The notes below the pieces were generated by a model, which ran no database searches, had not been told where the DNA came from, and worked only from the letters and a program-made list of their open reading frames with translations. A stretch of DNA of 64,000 bases from NCBI GenBank assembly GCA_048013815.1, contig CM106586.1, forward strand, positions 496,001-560,000, in the 5' to 3' direction. Position 1 is the first letter of the stretch. Every line of letters starts with the position of its first letter. Source of the DNA: Setoptus koraiensis (taxonomy: Eukaryota; Arthropoda). Position numbers and translations under genes: made by a program. Of this stretch, positions 38,801-49,706 are shown piece after piece.

Positions 38801-41800
38801 AAACGAAACATAGCGAAAAGAGGCCAGCCAACATTTTCGAGCGAAACAAAAGTTACGCACGAGATAGAGACAAGACTGAAAACAAGTGACAAGATTGTTC
38901 CGACGAATTGTGTTCGCTTCGCACAGCAAGCAGTGGCCAGATATCATAGCTGGTGATCAACAAACTTGAAAATTGCACATACATATGTGTGTGTGTGTGT
39001 GTGTGTGTCAACGGTTAGTTTGAATGAATGTCCGAAATTAAGTTAGTTAGTGCTAGCGGTGATAGGTTGTTGTGTCAGAAGCTAGACGAATCTATATATA
39101 ACTAGTCAAGTATGCTAGAGATTTTCATGCGACAATTTGTTGTTACCGGCGCAGCGCTGAAACAGTGCTTGAGACATTTCCAATAGAACACGAATGCGAG
39201 AGCGCCTATGTGAATAAATGTAAGCAACGGTACTGGTCCAACGAAATACTGGTCGAGACAACGTGAATGTGACAATTTCCAGTAAGTGATCACTACATCG
39301 AAAGATACTCGAAAGAGGATTGCGTCGAGTTGTCACGGGCAGAACCGGGCTGCCGATGCGACACAAAAAAACCACAACAACAGCAACACAGATTCGCGAG
39401 ACACTCCAATTGAGAGAAGAGCACAATGGAAGAAGAAAACAAATCTGCCATGTCAATTGTCGAACACTTGGATTGGTTAGAGATTTTCCTATTCTGTTCG
39501 TTGATGAATCTTCGTTACTGTTTTGCGATCACAATCAATTGAAATGCACAGAAATAGAATTACGCCAGTAGCTTCGATCATTAATCGCATCTAGAAATAT
39601 AGTTACATCATCGCATTGTATCGCTACAAGCACGTATAGGGGCGCCTTGCCGACTAGTGGTATTTGGCCCGTGTTTGCGAACAATAAGCAGCCAGAGAGA
39701 GAGAGAGAGTGAGGCAGCTTTGTTTGCTTGTGTGTGTGTGGTGCTTTTAGCGAGACTCCGGCCATGATATAATCGAATCAAACCAAAGCTGGTTACACAA
39801 TAATAATATCATTCGACAAACAATCATGTGCATTGGCGCGAAAATTAATGAGGCGCCTAATGAAAGAGTGAACGAGAGAGAGAGAGAAAGAAGAAAAAAG
39901 AGTAATTGTGCCGCGAGTTGCCGGCAGCGATCGAGCATCAATTTGGTCGCGAACAACATAAAACAATTTTTAATATCATGCAAATCAACGCTAAACACCA
40001 GTGCCAGCATATGAATGAAAATGACACGATATTATCGTCCGATCATATCCGCCACCACAACTACAACTACTACTACTCCCACTACTACTACTGCTACTAC
40101 TACTACTACTAATCGGCTTCTCTCGTAGCAGCGGCGGTGATTTGGCGGTGTCTTGGCCACCAACTAGTGGCATCGTTGCATTTAATCGGCTAAATAGATC
40201 AGCGGATCAGTTTTTGCGCGTGCTAGCAATTGCCAAGCGACAACAGCACGTTACACGAGCAAGCGAAAATTTGTATCTGGTGGCGCTGTTGATGCCGGCG
40301 CACCATACAAATGCCAGAAACTGGTGCAAATCACATGATGCAGTCACTCTTGGCTCTCTGCTGTTTGCCTATGGTGCTGCGTTTCCGCTACTTTAATCAC
40401 AAAGATGATTTGGTTGTTGTTGTTGTTGTGGTTGTTCATGTTGTTGCTGGTGGCAGTGTTGGTGTTGTTGTTGTTGGTGCTGGCGGTGCTGTTGCTAGTC
40501 GTGGTCGTCATCACAAGCAGCAAATGTTGTTGTCTGATTTGTGATTTCATTCAACGTTGCTTGCATCATCACAACTACCACTATTGCTATTATCACAATT
40601 GCTATTATAACAATTACAGTTGTTACAAATGTTGTTGGCCATGTTATATAAGCCAAGGGCAGCAGCAGCGGCAGCAACATTATCGTCATCATCACACGTC
40701 CAAACAACGATACAGCAGCAACAACAACAGCAACAACAACAACAATTTGATAAGAAGAGAGGCATTTTCAGAATATCTTGCTGGCTGCCTCGCCATCACA
40801 TTGGTCGCCACATTATAGCCAGTGCAAGTATTAGCATCGGAAAAACTGTTGTAACTAAAGCAAATGATATATATGTGTAAGACAACGGCAAGACAAGCAT
40901 ACTTAGACAGGCAAGCGGAGTTGTATCAAGTTGACTTTTGAGCGACTCTTGCATTGTGTGTCGCTATTTTTCCGCAGAGTCACAGCCGGTTGTTGTTGGT
41001 GGCGCGCCGAGTAGTATCAATGGGGGCGAATTCGATTGAAACAAGTGAAATACCCTCACGCAGACAAACAAACACAAGAAAAATATATTATTATCAAACA
41101 ACGAATATTGTTTTGTAACAAACAACAAATAAGTCAACGACGACAACAACGACTCAGGAGATTAGATTAAATTGTTAAAGTACTACAATAACGACAAGTT
41201 TGCATAGACAACTTAACAAAGGGATTACAGCGAGCGGGCGACCGAGAGCAGCGACAAAACAGATAGACAGAGACAGAGTCGCTGAGTTGAGGCGAGCAGA
41301 GAGGATAACTAAAACTGGAGCTAGCCAACACAAGCGCAAAGAGACAGTAAGAGAGAGAGAGAGAGAAAGAAAAAGGCATGATTATGACTCAAAACTACTG
41401 ACTACCCACTACATAAACTATCAACTGTCACTGTTTGCTGCGAGCTGTCATAGGCAACCAGCAAAGTCGGCGAGCCAGCCAGTGACTTCGCTAAACTATT
41501 AATTATAAAACTATCATCTCAAGACCCAAAACAGAATCTAACTAGACTGACTAGATAACTGATAACGCGTCAACGTTGAACATTCGTCGCACTCACAAAA
41601 ACAAAACTTACATGTTGTATACATTATAACAGACTAGATATAACAACAGCGACTTTAAATTGCACATAGAGACATATAGACATTTAGACATAGATACATA
41701 GCGACATAGGCGCATAGCGACGCAACAACGACATAGAGCGATATAGCGACTTAGAGGGAGAGGAAGAGACTACATATGATATAGTTAGTAGATAGTTAGA

Positions 41801-41896
41801 GAAATCAACTAATCAACAACAACGACATCATATCATAATGTATGTTTATATTCCGATACTTTTACTTTTCGCACTCATCGTTTACTTTATTTTAAG
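35849..41896 (+). other. Shaker intron (about 6.0 kb) with simple repeats
   Basis: Lies between the candidate first exon and the common exon. It contains GTTACGTAAT at 35888-35897, GTTATGTAAT at 38574-38583, (GT)n at 38988-39008, GA/CT tracts (37983-38008, 39694-39709, 39868-39884, 41350-41366), CTA repeats (40059-40111), GTT/CAA/CAG tracts (40410-40500, 40660-40745) and a GACATAG-like repeated stretch (41655-41750). Several open frames of 100-190 codons (36390-36941, 37294-37857, 37828-38367) lack any recognisable feature. The 41150-41837 stretch looks like A-rich leader sequence and may be a 5' UTR for a start inside the common exon region. Confidence 0.5.
35888..35897. promoter_or_regulatory. 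RTTAYRTAAY-type site GTTACGTAAT in intron
   Basis: Exact consensus match 40 bp after the donor of the candidate first Shaker exon. Confidence 0.3.
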
Positions 41897-42418
41897 GTCC
41901 CTCCCAAAGTCTCAGCCGGCCGCCGCTAGCACTAGCCAACAACAATCGGTTGCTGTTCATCCAGCAGCAACAGCAAGCCAACAAACCGCCGGCCAATATC
42001 AATATGCTGCCTTTGGCATGAGCGGGCCAGGCGGACCCGCAGCAGGACACTCAGATTTAGCGAGACACACAACAGAATTCGGCCAAGAAGGTATCCAATT
42101 GAATCAATTTACATTGGCCGGCATAACCACTAACACAGGCCCCGGCGGACAGATAATTAATATCGATAGTGGCGGCCAGCAGCAGCAGCAACCATGTAAT
42201 ATTAGCGGAATTTTCGATAGGACAACATATTCCGAGGGCTCAATGACCAATTCCGGTTCAACACAGTACAACGCGCAACGTTTTGAGCCACTCGAACATC
42301 GGCACGATTTGTGCCATAGGTGCACAATTAATGTTGGTGGACTTAAATTCGAAACAACATTGAGAACACTGAATCAATTTCCGGACTCGTTATTGGGTAA
42401 TCCAATTAAAAGGATTAG
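41897..42418 (+). CDS. Shaker (Kv1), common exon: N-terminal linker and start of T1
   Basis: The acceptor follows a long pyrimidine tract (CTTTTACTTTTCGCACTC... TTTTAAG|G). The donor is TTAG|GTGAGTAC. The exon starts SLPKSQ, the conserved Shaker junction motif. A low-complexity Gln/Ala/Gly/Ser linker of about 120 residues follows, much longer than the roughly 30 residues in Drosophila Shaker. Next comes the first part of the T1/BTB tetramerisation domain: [38 protein letters not shown]1 sits in the cytoplasm and specifies Kv1-type assembly; the HX5CX20CC zinc site of Kv2-4 is absent, as expected for Kv1. The frame is open 59 bases further upstream to an ATG at 41838, so an unspliced start is also possible. 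Confidence 0.93.
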
Positions 42419-42486
42419 GTGAGTACCGAGCAACGATGCTTCACTGCAGCGTTCGAGCTGCTGCATGGCAACTGAAAGATATCGAC

Positions 42487-42577
42487 GGAAAAAAGCGAAA
42501 AAAGCGAAAAAGGCGAAAAAGGCGAAAAAAGTGAAAAAAGCGAAAAAAGTGAAAAATTCGAAAAAAAGTGAAAAAAG
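42487..42577. repeat. 9-bp tandem repeat (AAAAAGCGA variants)
   Basis: About ten degenerate copies within the Shaker intron. The open frame through it reads (K-K-A)n and is not part of the channel. Confidence 0.85.
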
Positions 42578-43556
42578 ACCGAGCCACCAAAACAGCGTCG
42601 CTCGGACAGAGACGAGCAGAAAAGTGACGCCAAAAAGTGCGTCGAAACATGGCGCCGAAAACAGAGTGCCGAATAAGGTCAATGAAAAACGGTGTTTCGG
42701 ACAGTTGAAACAAGTTTCAGCTGATAGGCCCAACAACGACGACAGATCCGGCGGGAGGGCGGCGAAATGGATTGATCAAATTAATAGAAGCCGATAAATG
42801 CTCGCCTAGCTGGTGGCAGAAAAAAGAAGCAGCCGCCAAAAGCAACATTAGCAACAGTGTTCGAATTGCATTTGGCATCGTGACGGTACGTGACAAATGA
42901 CGTAATACTGTGCGATCGTCACACACAGCTTGTTAGATGTCGCTCCGATCACTTTTGCGTGTGTTAGTGCGTGTGTTTTGAATTAGAGAACGGGGCCTCA
43001 AATTGGGTGCATTTGAATCGAATGGACTTTATTTGTCAGTGCTATGTAGTTGTGCCCGGTCGTGGGCATTTGTGGCCGCTTTTCGACCAGCGCCATTCAG
43101 TAGAAATTGTGCCATATAAATGGACAAAATAATGCTGATTTGCAAGTGCACCGAGCAAGTTATTTATTGAACCAATTAGCAGACTTGTATGAGAGACAAG
43201 ATAGAGTACGGGTGCACCAAAACCAGAAAGTGCCCTCCCCCCCACCCCCATGAATGCGGTGCAGCCAGCTCATGATGGCCGCAAGCTAGCAAGTTAACCC
43301 TTTTACCCAGCGGGCCCAATGATCGATCCGAGGTGATGCGCTATTTGACAGCACCAATCTAGACAAACAACAACAACATCATCGGCTCGTTTGGGTAACC
43401 TAACAAGTGACACGACAGCTGTCAGTTGTTGGCTAGCAGCTACCTGCGACCAGCCAAGCCAGACAGCACTGCAAAATGGGCGCTGCCGTCAGTGGGAGCG
43501 GAGTCATCTTCGATGAATGCTGATAGTGGCTGCACTTGCTGCCCATCGAAGAGAAC

Positions 43557-43622
43557 GCGCTTCGAAAAGAGTGCGCTTCGAAAAGAATGCGCCCCGAAAA
43601 GAATGCACCCCGAAAAGAGGGG
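43557..43622. repeat. 16-bp tandem repeat, about four copies
   Basis: Units of CGCTTCGAAAAGAATG with CGCCCC and CACCCC variants, in the Shaker intron. Confidence 0.85.
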
Positions 43623-45304
43623 CCCGTTATCATCATTTTATTTCTGGCTCATATTTCGCTGGATCATGTTTCGCTCGCTTCGTGTTCCGGCGACCCATGT
43701 CTAATGGTGCCTGTGTATGGCTGTCTGCCGTGTTGCTTGTTCGGCCCCATGTGCATATCACGACAAGATTAATAAAAATTTGCCACACCCTCGAGACGAG
43801 AGCGATCGTTTGTTATCACGGTTCTCGATTCCTGGCTACCGGTCACACCAGTGAGTCTTGCCTGTCTCACCTGTGCGAGCTACCTTTCTTGCGCAACCTG
43901 TATTGTGATTGAGAGCGACAGCAGTGGGCTAATTCATCATCTTCGCGCGAACCATTATCTATTGGCGTCTAGACTGGCTGAATGACGGGCCCGTTGGCCA
44001 GTCAAGTGAGCCAGCTCCATACGGATATTATTGGCTTCGGATTGGAATTTCGAGTGTTACGGCATGCAGTGAACATTGATCTTTTTTTACAGCAACGCAT
44101 TAGCGGTGGCGTTGAACGTTGCATGCATCATGCAACAACAAAATAGCTATTGTCGCCATTAACAACATCACACAATCGATGCTGACTTGCGGCTGCTCTT
44201 ATCATCATATAGTGCCCCTTTCTTATATTGTAATACTCGTTTTATAGCAGCGAATCTAGGCCCTTGCATGGGGCGCCACGAAATAACGCCACCAATGAGA
44301 AGAAGACGAGGGCAAGAAAAAGAAGCGGATAGATTGGCGTTGTTGTGTTGGATCATTAGTCGCCGTTGACGGCACCGTGCATGCTCATTATGCACTGTAT
44401 GCGACTTGCAAATTGTCAGTCGCGAGAATTCAAATTCAAGAGGCGGAGAGAGAAAGCAATTGTGCCTCAACAAAATTGGATTTATGGTTTGTCGCTTAGA
44501 ATTTTCGCTGCTGCTCATTAGTTTATTAGTTATGCAGTTATGTAATATCTCTTTTTGCTCTCTGCATCCCTCTCTCGCTTGCTCTCTCAGCTGCGCGCTG
44601 CTGTTTCGATCGCAACCGATGACTTGTTTCTCGGGGTGCTCTTGATAAAAAGTGTCCGCTAAATAGGACAACAATATTCAAGAGATACGCTGGCGTCTAT
44701 CGAGAGCCATTCTCTTTTTCGTTGCGCCACCGTTGCACAAACGAGCCTTGAATTCCGATTGCGAATTCGATGTGGCTGCCGTTGTTGTGATCTTGGTTGT
44801 ACAATACTTCAACTAAAACTAGGCAAGCCAGCCCATGAAAGCTAATCTATAGATATGGCAGCGGCATTAGCGCGAACAAAATGAGATTTTGTCTCATGTA
44901 ACTCATGAATAATAGAAAATTGATAGCGATGGTGTGTCACTAAAGACTTTAAATGTATAATCTTTGCGCGCTTAGCACTCTCCATCTGATCCCTCTGGCC
45001 ATCAAACAAGCCGATTTTCATATTGGTTTGGTAAACAAAGTCCAAACTTATGTTATGTCAGCCTGGGGTCACTGCCGTTGAAATCTAGCGCATGGCTTGC
45101 AAACAGAATTGAAAATCAGCTGGCTCGGGGCAAGGCTAACTTGCAATATGAGGCCAGCTTTCGGTACAAGGCTGGCTTCGGATTATTTTTTTCGGCTCAT
45201 TTTTAAATTTGAAGAGGCGATTTTGCTAAAAATAATAATAATAATAACAGAGTAAAGCTAATGTATTGTCGTTGTTATCTTGTTATTGGTTGCGCTCAAC
45301 ACAG

Positions 45305-45585
45305 GTACTTTGACCATGTAAGAAACGAGTATTTTTTCGACAGGAACAGACATTGCTTCGAGGCCATTCTTTATTACTATCAGAGTGGCGGACGCCTTAG
45401 GAGGCCGGTCAACATACCCCTGGATGTGTTTATTGATGAGATAAAATTCTATGAGTTAGGCGAGCAGACATTGGCAAAATTTCGAGAGGACGAAGGCTTC
45501 ATAAAGGAGGCCGAGAAGCCGATGCCCCAGAATGAGACGCAACGTCGCGTTTGGCTTCTATTCGAGTATCCCGAATCTTCGCAGG
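45305..45585 (+). CDS. Shaker (Kv1), exon encoding the rest of T1
   Basis: Begins after CAACACAG so that AG|G completes Arg, giving [16 protein letters not shown], the Kv1 T1 core. It continues with [22 protein letters not shown]-like [18 protein letters not shown] and [13 protein letters not shown], ending [11 protein letters not shown] before the donor CAGG|GTAGGT. These segments match Drosophila Shaker and vertebrate Kv1 closely, and the intron after ESSQ is at the conserved Shaker position in phase 1. Confidence 0.95.
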
Positions 45586-45963
45586 GTAGGTGCCCATACA
45601 CAATTGTGTTGCCTGTCATACCATTTGTCGCATTTAATGCCACCTCCAGCAACATAAATCACGTGTATCGCATGTGTGTTATAATAAACTATAAAACATG
45701 CATCTCTTCCATTATAATCACGCTGTTACATAACATTGGCGGCGGATAATTGGCGCCAACAACAACAACACCAACAACTGGAACAACAACAACTGGAACA
45801 ACACACCCCTGAATGGCGACACACGTGGCTAAATGTGGCTCACGGCACGTGAACCTGCTCGTGCAACCGGACCGGACAACCGCACCAACTCGACGACTGA
45901 AATATCACGATACGATATATGCATCGGATATATGCATCGCATATATGCATGCACGAATAAAAG
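45586..45963 (+). other. Shaker intron (378 bp)
   Basis: GTAGGT donor; the acceptor ATAAAAG|GT has a weak pyrimidine tract. It contains ACAACAACTGG repeats and a GTTACATAAC site (45725-45734). The acceptor is placed by protein similarity and phase, so a nearby alternative is possible. Confidence 0.75.
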
Positions 45964-46151
45964 GTGCTCGCATTGTGGCCATTATCTCTGTGGTGGTGAT
46001 ACTGCTGTCGATAGTGATATTTTGCTTAGAGACATTGCCCGAATTTAAGCGTTACACCATCCTGTACACCACCACTAATTTGACGCGCATAGTCGAAGAC
46101 GAGGTGCCCACCTTAACAGAGCCATTCTTTCTCATAGAGACCACGTGCATA
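45964..46151 (+). CDS. Shaker (Kv1), exon encoding S1 and start of S2
   Basis: Splicing gives SSQ-G-ARIVA. S1 reads [20 protein letters not shown]. The extracellular S1-S2 loop holds one N-glycosylation sequon (NLT), as in Drosophila Shaker's S1-S2 loop, and the acidic [16 protein letters not shown] leading into S2. The donor is TGCATA|GTAAGT in phase 0 after ETTCI, again a conserved junction. Confidence 0.93.
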
Positions 46152-46463
46152 GTAAGTAAATAGCAACAATATTGGCCTGTTTGCTCAGTTGATCCCCTTT
46201 TGGCCTAAGCGTCCGCTGCTCGGCTCACTTTGCCGGAATTTGCAGTAGCTTTGCTGTGGCCAACACTCTTACAATTGGGGCCCACAGTCCATCAATGACG
46301 GGAGAGATATTTCCACTCACTCTAACGTCTCACCTTTTGTTGTTATTTATATCCGCACATATTGTGTTTGCGCAACGCGCGCACAAACATTTACGTCAAC
46401 AAACAAATTTTGTTGGTCGCTCGAACAATCTTGCCATTGATCCCATTGCGCCAATCACCCAAG
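46152..46463 (+). other. Shaker intron (312 bp)
   Basis: GTAAGT to CACCCAAG. No other feature seen. Confidence 0.85.
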
Positions 46464-46571
46464 ATATGGTTCTCGCTCGAGCTCATAGTCAGGTTTCTCG
46501 CCTGTCCAAGCAAAATTGCCTTCCTCAAGGATATTATGAACATTATCGATTTTGTTGCCATAGTGCCCTAC
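46464..46571 (+). CDS. Shaker (Kv1), short exon encoding S2 to S3
   Basis: 36 codons, phase 0 at both ends. [17 protein letters not shown] completes S2 with its conserved acidic Glu and basic Arg. [15 protein letters not shown] is S3 with the conserved Asp of the gating-charge transfer centre. The donor is CCCTAC|GTGAGT. Drosophila Shaker has the same PY|FITL junction. Confidence 0.94.
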
Positions 46572-46834
46572 GTGAGTAAGCCCATACACCATTTGGCCAG
46601 GTTTGTTGTGGGGCCCATTGAGACGCTGGCTCGATGGCAAGCGAGCGGGAGCACGTTCCGGCGTCCGTTTCAACGGCCATAAAATTGATCGGCTCACTAA
46701 CGAACTTGGCCTTATTTTCTTCGTCTCATCTCATTCTTCGCATTGTTGCTGTTTTTGCTAACTGCGCACACTTATCTTGCCATTCATACTATTTATTATT
46801 ACATACATATGCACAAATACAACAACATCGCCAG
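46572..46834 (+). other. Shaker intron (263 bp)
   Basis: GTGAGT to CATCGCCAG. It is open in the frame of the next exon, so a naive ORF runs back to 46634; the sequence before 46835 is intronic. Confidence 0.85.
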
Positions 46835-49051
46835 TTCATAACTCTGGCCACTATTTTAACGGATGAACGCGACGACGAGGCGCGCATCGCCGCCAGAATA
46901 ACGGGCTGGCAAGTGGCGCAAATACCCGAACAGAGCAGAGGAACCATGTCGGCCCAATCAAACCAAGCCATGTCTTTAGCCATACTGAGAGTGATACGTC
47001 TAGTTAGAGTATTTAGAATATTTAAATTATCGCGACATTCAAAGGGCCTGCAAATATTGGGTCGCACATTGAGGGCATCGATGCGCGAATTGGGCTTATT
47101 AATATTCTTTCTATTCATTGGTGTTATATTGTTCTCATCGGCAGTGTATTATGCCGAGGCCGATTCCGAGAAATCATATTTCAAATCAATACCGGACGCC
47201 TTCTGGTGGGCAGTTGTCACAATGACCACCGTTGGTTATGGCGACATGCGTCCAGTGGGTGTCTGGGGCAAAATTGTGGGCTCATTGTGCGCTATAGCGG
47301 GTGTATTAACAATTGCATTGCCAGTGCCTGTGATAGTGTCTAATTTTTCATATTTTTACAGGCGCGAAAACGAAAATGATGACACGGGCGTCAACGAATT
47401 TCAGCACGTTACAACATGTCCATTTATGTCCGCCACAAACGCAGCAACTGTTTTGCCTCCAACTACCACAACAACCACAACCACAACTACAACAACAACA
47501 ACAACGGATAATATGACACAGGGTGGGCTCAATTGTTTGGCGCCGACAAACAACAGAATGGGAGATCAGGTGATATTTTCTGACGCAGCGGAAGAAAAAC
47601 CACTGATTGATGGTCGAGCTAGTAACAGAGCGGCCGACGAGGCCAAGGAACAGATTGATTGCTGTTACTCCTGTTGGACTTGCTGTCCCAGTCTGCATTG
47701 TCACTGTTGTTGTTGGCCCTATTCGCCGTCGGCTGGTGACACTTTGGCATTGTTGAGCACAAACGGGCGGACTGATGGGCCCAATTCAGTGGCAGATTCT
47801 GGCAAACAGGAGGCCAATTTCCGTCAAGATTCTGCCGCCGATTCTGAGGCCAACAACCAAAGTAAACAATTGCGACAAAAGCTCACAGCAAGCTCACTTC
47901 CACTCATACTGCCAAGCCAACAGGCTGCTATCCACTTGATGATGACCACCACTGATTGCGTCATTCATGATACTAGTAGTAATTCCACAGATTGTGACAC
48001 AAACAAAACAACGGTCGCCGCTAACAGCAACAAACGGCAAGCAACATCATTGTGTAAATTGTCGCAATCTCTCAGAGCCATCAATTATTGGCCCGTTAGT
48101 AAGGCCGATGATGGCGCCACTCACAGATCTTCCATGCAACGTGTTCCTAGCCAGGACAGTGCAACAACAACAACAACAGCACCTACGATGCCCACAAAAA
48201 CAGCTCACGGCAGCAAATTGGTTGCAGAACCGGAAGCCGAAAACAACCAGCAAATAACGGCCAAGAGTTTGAGCACAGTTTTGAAGAATGACACCAACAA
48301 GTCATGCGATCACTGCTGTTGCTATTGTTGTTGCAGTTATCATATTTATAATTGTCACAAGTTGTTCTATCTTCATAAGCAACTGTCGGATATAATGAAT
48401 GCAACAACTGGCGCTACTGTTTCCACTAACCAATTTCAGTCATTTCGATTAGCATCGCTCAATCATGTAAGAAACAATTACGATCATCATTCAAATCAAC
48501 TAGTCAACAAACAGTCAACAACAAACAAGAAGTTTCCCACCTCCTATTCTTGCCAGGATCTTGTACAATACAATGGAAACAACAACAATCAGATGAATAA
48601 GCCCCATATTCAAAATTGCTATGTCAGGTGTAGTCATTGGACAAAAGCACCTAATACCAGTATCGACAATAGCCAGCCGCTGTTCACCATTGAAAATAAT
48701 TGTATGTCGAGCAACAGTAATCAACATTATACTGGTCATTTGCATTACATTCAGAAACATCAGCATCAAATGCATCATCGCTTCCATCGTCAGCATCTAC
48801 AGCTTCACGATTCTCATCATGCCCATGCTCATATTCATCAGCAATGGAACCAATCAATTGGATTGAATTCTTACAATGAACAAAATGCCAAAGCATTTAA
48901 CAGTAAAACGTTGCCAATTGGATGTAATACAACAAAAAGGAGATTAACATTCTCAGGAGATTGCGAACAGCCAATTAAAGAGAGCACAAATGACGGCATT
49001 CAATTACCGGTAGATACAATCAATGATCGCACAGACACGACCATTACATAG
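46835..49051 (+). CDS. Shaker (Kv1), last exon: S4, S5, pore, S6 and long C-terminal tail
   Basis: Starts FITLATIL after CGCCAG. S4 has the full charge ladder ([18 protein letters not shown]). The S4-S5 linker and S5 are canonical. The pore is [15 protein letters not shown] and S6 has the PVP hinge ([12 protein letters not shown]). After GYGDM stands Arg instead of the Thr (449) of Drosophila Shaker, as in human Kv1.5. The cytoplasmic tail is about 560 residues, against roughly 160 in Drosophila. It contains a poly-Thr tract (47461-47510), two Cys-rich clusters (47657-47720 with nine Cys; 48302-48357 with eight) and a His-rich stretch (48719-48844, about 15 His in 42 residues). The end RTDTTIT is not the xTDV-type PDZ ligand of Kv1. 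A 560-codon open tail is far beyond chance at this base composition, so it is probably translated, though alternative splicing within it is possible. Confidence 0.93.
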   Translation, partial: FITLATILTDERDDEARIAARITGWQVAQIPEQSRGTMSAQSNQAMSLAILRVIRLVRVFRIFKLSRHSKGLQILGRTLRASMRELGLLIFFLFIGVILFSSAVYYAEADSEKSYFKSIPDAFWWAVVTMTTVGYGDMRPVGVWGKIVGSLCAIAGVLTIALPVPVIVSNFSYFYRRENENDDTGVNEFQHVTTCPFMSATNAATVLPPTTTTTTTTTTTTTTTDNMTQGGLNCLAPTNNRMGDQVIFSDAAEEKPLIDGRASNRAADEAKEQIDCCYSCWTCCPSLHCHCCCWPYSPSAGDTLALLSTNGRTDGPNSVADSGKQEANFRQDSAADSEANNQSKQLRQKLTASSLPLILPSQQAAIHLMMTTTDCVIHDTSSNSTDCDTNKTTVAANSNKRQATSLCKLSQSLRAINYWPVSKADDGATHRSSMQRVPSQDSATTTTTAPTMPTKTAHGSKLVAEPEAENNQQITAKSLSTVLKNDTNKSCDHCCCYCCCSYHIYNCHKLFYLHKQLSDIMNATTGATVSTNQFQSFRLASLNHVRNNYDHHSNQLVNKQSTTNKKFPTSYSCQDLVQYNGNNNNQMNKPHIQNCYVRCSHWTKAPNTSIDNSQPLFTIENNCMSSNSNQHYTGHLHYIQKHQHQMHHRFHRQHLQLHDSHHAHAHIHQQWNQSIGLNSYNEQNAKAFNSKTLPIGCNTTKRRLTFSGDCEQPIKESTNDGIQLPVDTINDRTDTTIT

Positions 49052-49579
49052 TCTAATATTTATAGCAATACGTTATTTCACATACCGCAAACCAACGCAA
49101 CCAAACAGCCAAGAACAAGTTAATTGTGATAGTCTATCTACAAACTTAATTCATTATTTTGTTCAAATGTCAAATTTTGAACGGTTTTAGGAAAAGATAT
49201 TACACACTAGAGTGTGGGGAGTATAAATGATTAAATAATGTAAAACAATACCTCACTATTTACTTTATTCGATTTGGCTTACGCGAGATAAAAATTTTAA
49301 TTTCACTTAAGTTACATGAATGATTGTGAATCGCCCAATCGTATTTATTGACTCGACCCCTCTACAGTGATAACCGGAATCACTCATGGTCTATAAAGAG
49401 ATATTGAAATGGCAGATTACGTTCGCGTAGTGCTTTAAACAATTTTGTCTTTCTTTAATTTTTCCTTCGCAATTGATGCCTTAGACGCTAGAACCTTAAA
49501 GAAAAAATCTTTTTTTTTGTTTGATCGAAATCACTGTTTTATTGTTATTCAATCAATACGTAGGTTCGGGAAGAGTGCC
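49052..49579. other. Shaker 3' UTR and short intergenic stretch
   Basis: The best poly(A) signal is the variant ATTAAA at 49230-49235; no AATAAA is close. Nothing else is recognised before the transposon nest. Confidence 0.45.
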
Positions 49580-49706
49580 GGGTGTTCTTCGGAACGCGTA
49601 CCAAGCCCGATTCCCTCCAAACTTCACACATGGGCCCCGAAAAGGCCGCAAAAAACAAATAAAGTGGTTCGGAAGTGCGGAAATTTTTACTTCCGGATAT
49701 ATCGAA
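49580..49706 (+). mobile_element. T-family element fragment (left end only)
   Basis: Begins GGGTGTTCTTCGGAACG, like the left ends of the complete T elements, and continues with the family's ACTTCACACATGGGCCCC and GGTTCGGAAGTGCGGAAA blocks. It ends where an H-family left end begins at 49707, so the H element may have truncated it. Confidence 0.6.

Larger units (their letters stand above)
42419..45304 (+). other. Shaker intron (about 2.9 kb)
   Basis: Bounded by GTGAGT and ...CAACACAG. It contains a 9-bp tandem repeat (AAAAAGCGA variants, 42487-42577) that creates a Lys-rich frame just after the donor, a 16-bp tandem repeat (TGCGCTTCGAAAAGAA variants, 43557-43622), GTTATGTAAT at 44537-44546 and an ATA tract (45229-45246). 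I see no exon inside. Confidence 0.8.

Noticed and set aside
32597-40863. Other short ATG frames ending in phase-2 donors (32597-32607, 40629-40876)
   Set aside because: Weak donors (GTGAGA, GTAAGA) and no similarity; such matches are expected by chance.
42465-42797. Lys-rich frame of 110 codons
   Set aside because: Lies inside a Shaker intron and consists mostly of the 9-bp repeat.
46634-46834. N-terminal part of the long frame reaching 49051, starting MASERE
   Set aside because: Intronic read-through. Shaker similarity starts exactly at the acceptor (46835), and the preceding exon ends at the conserved PY junction.
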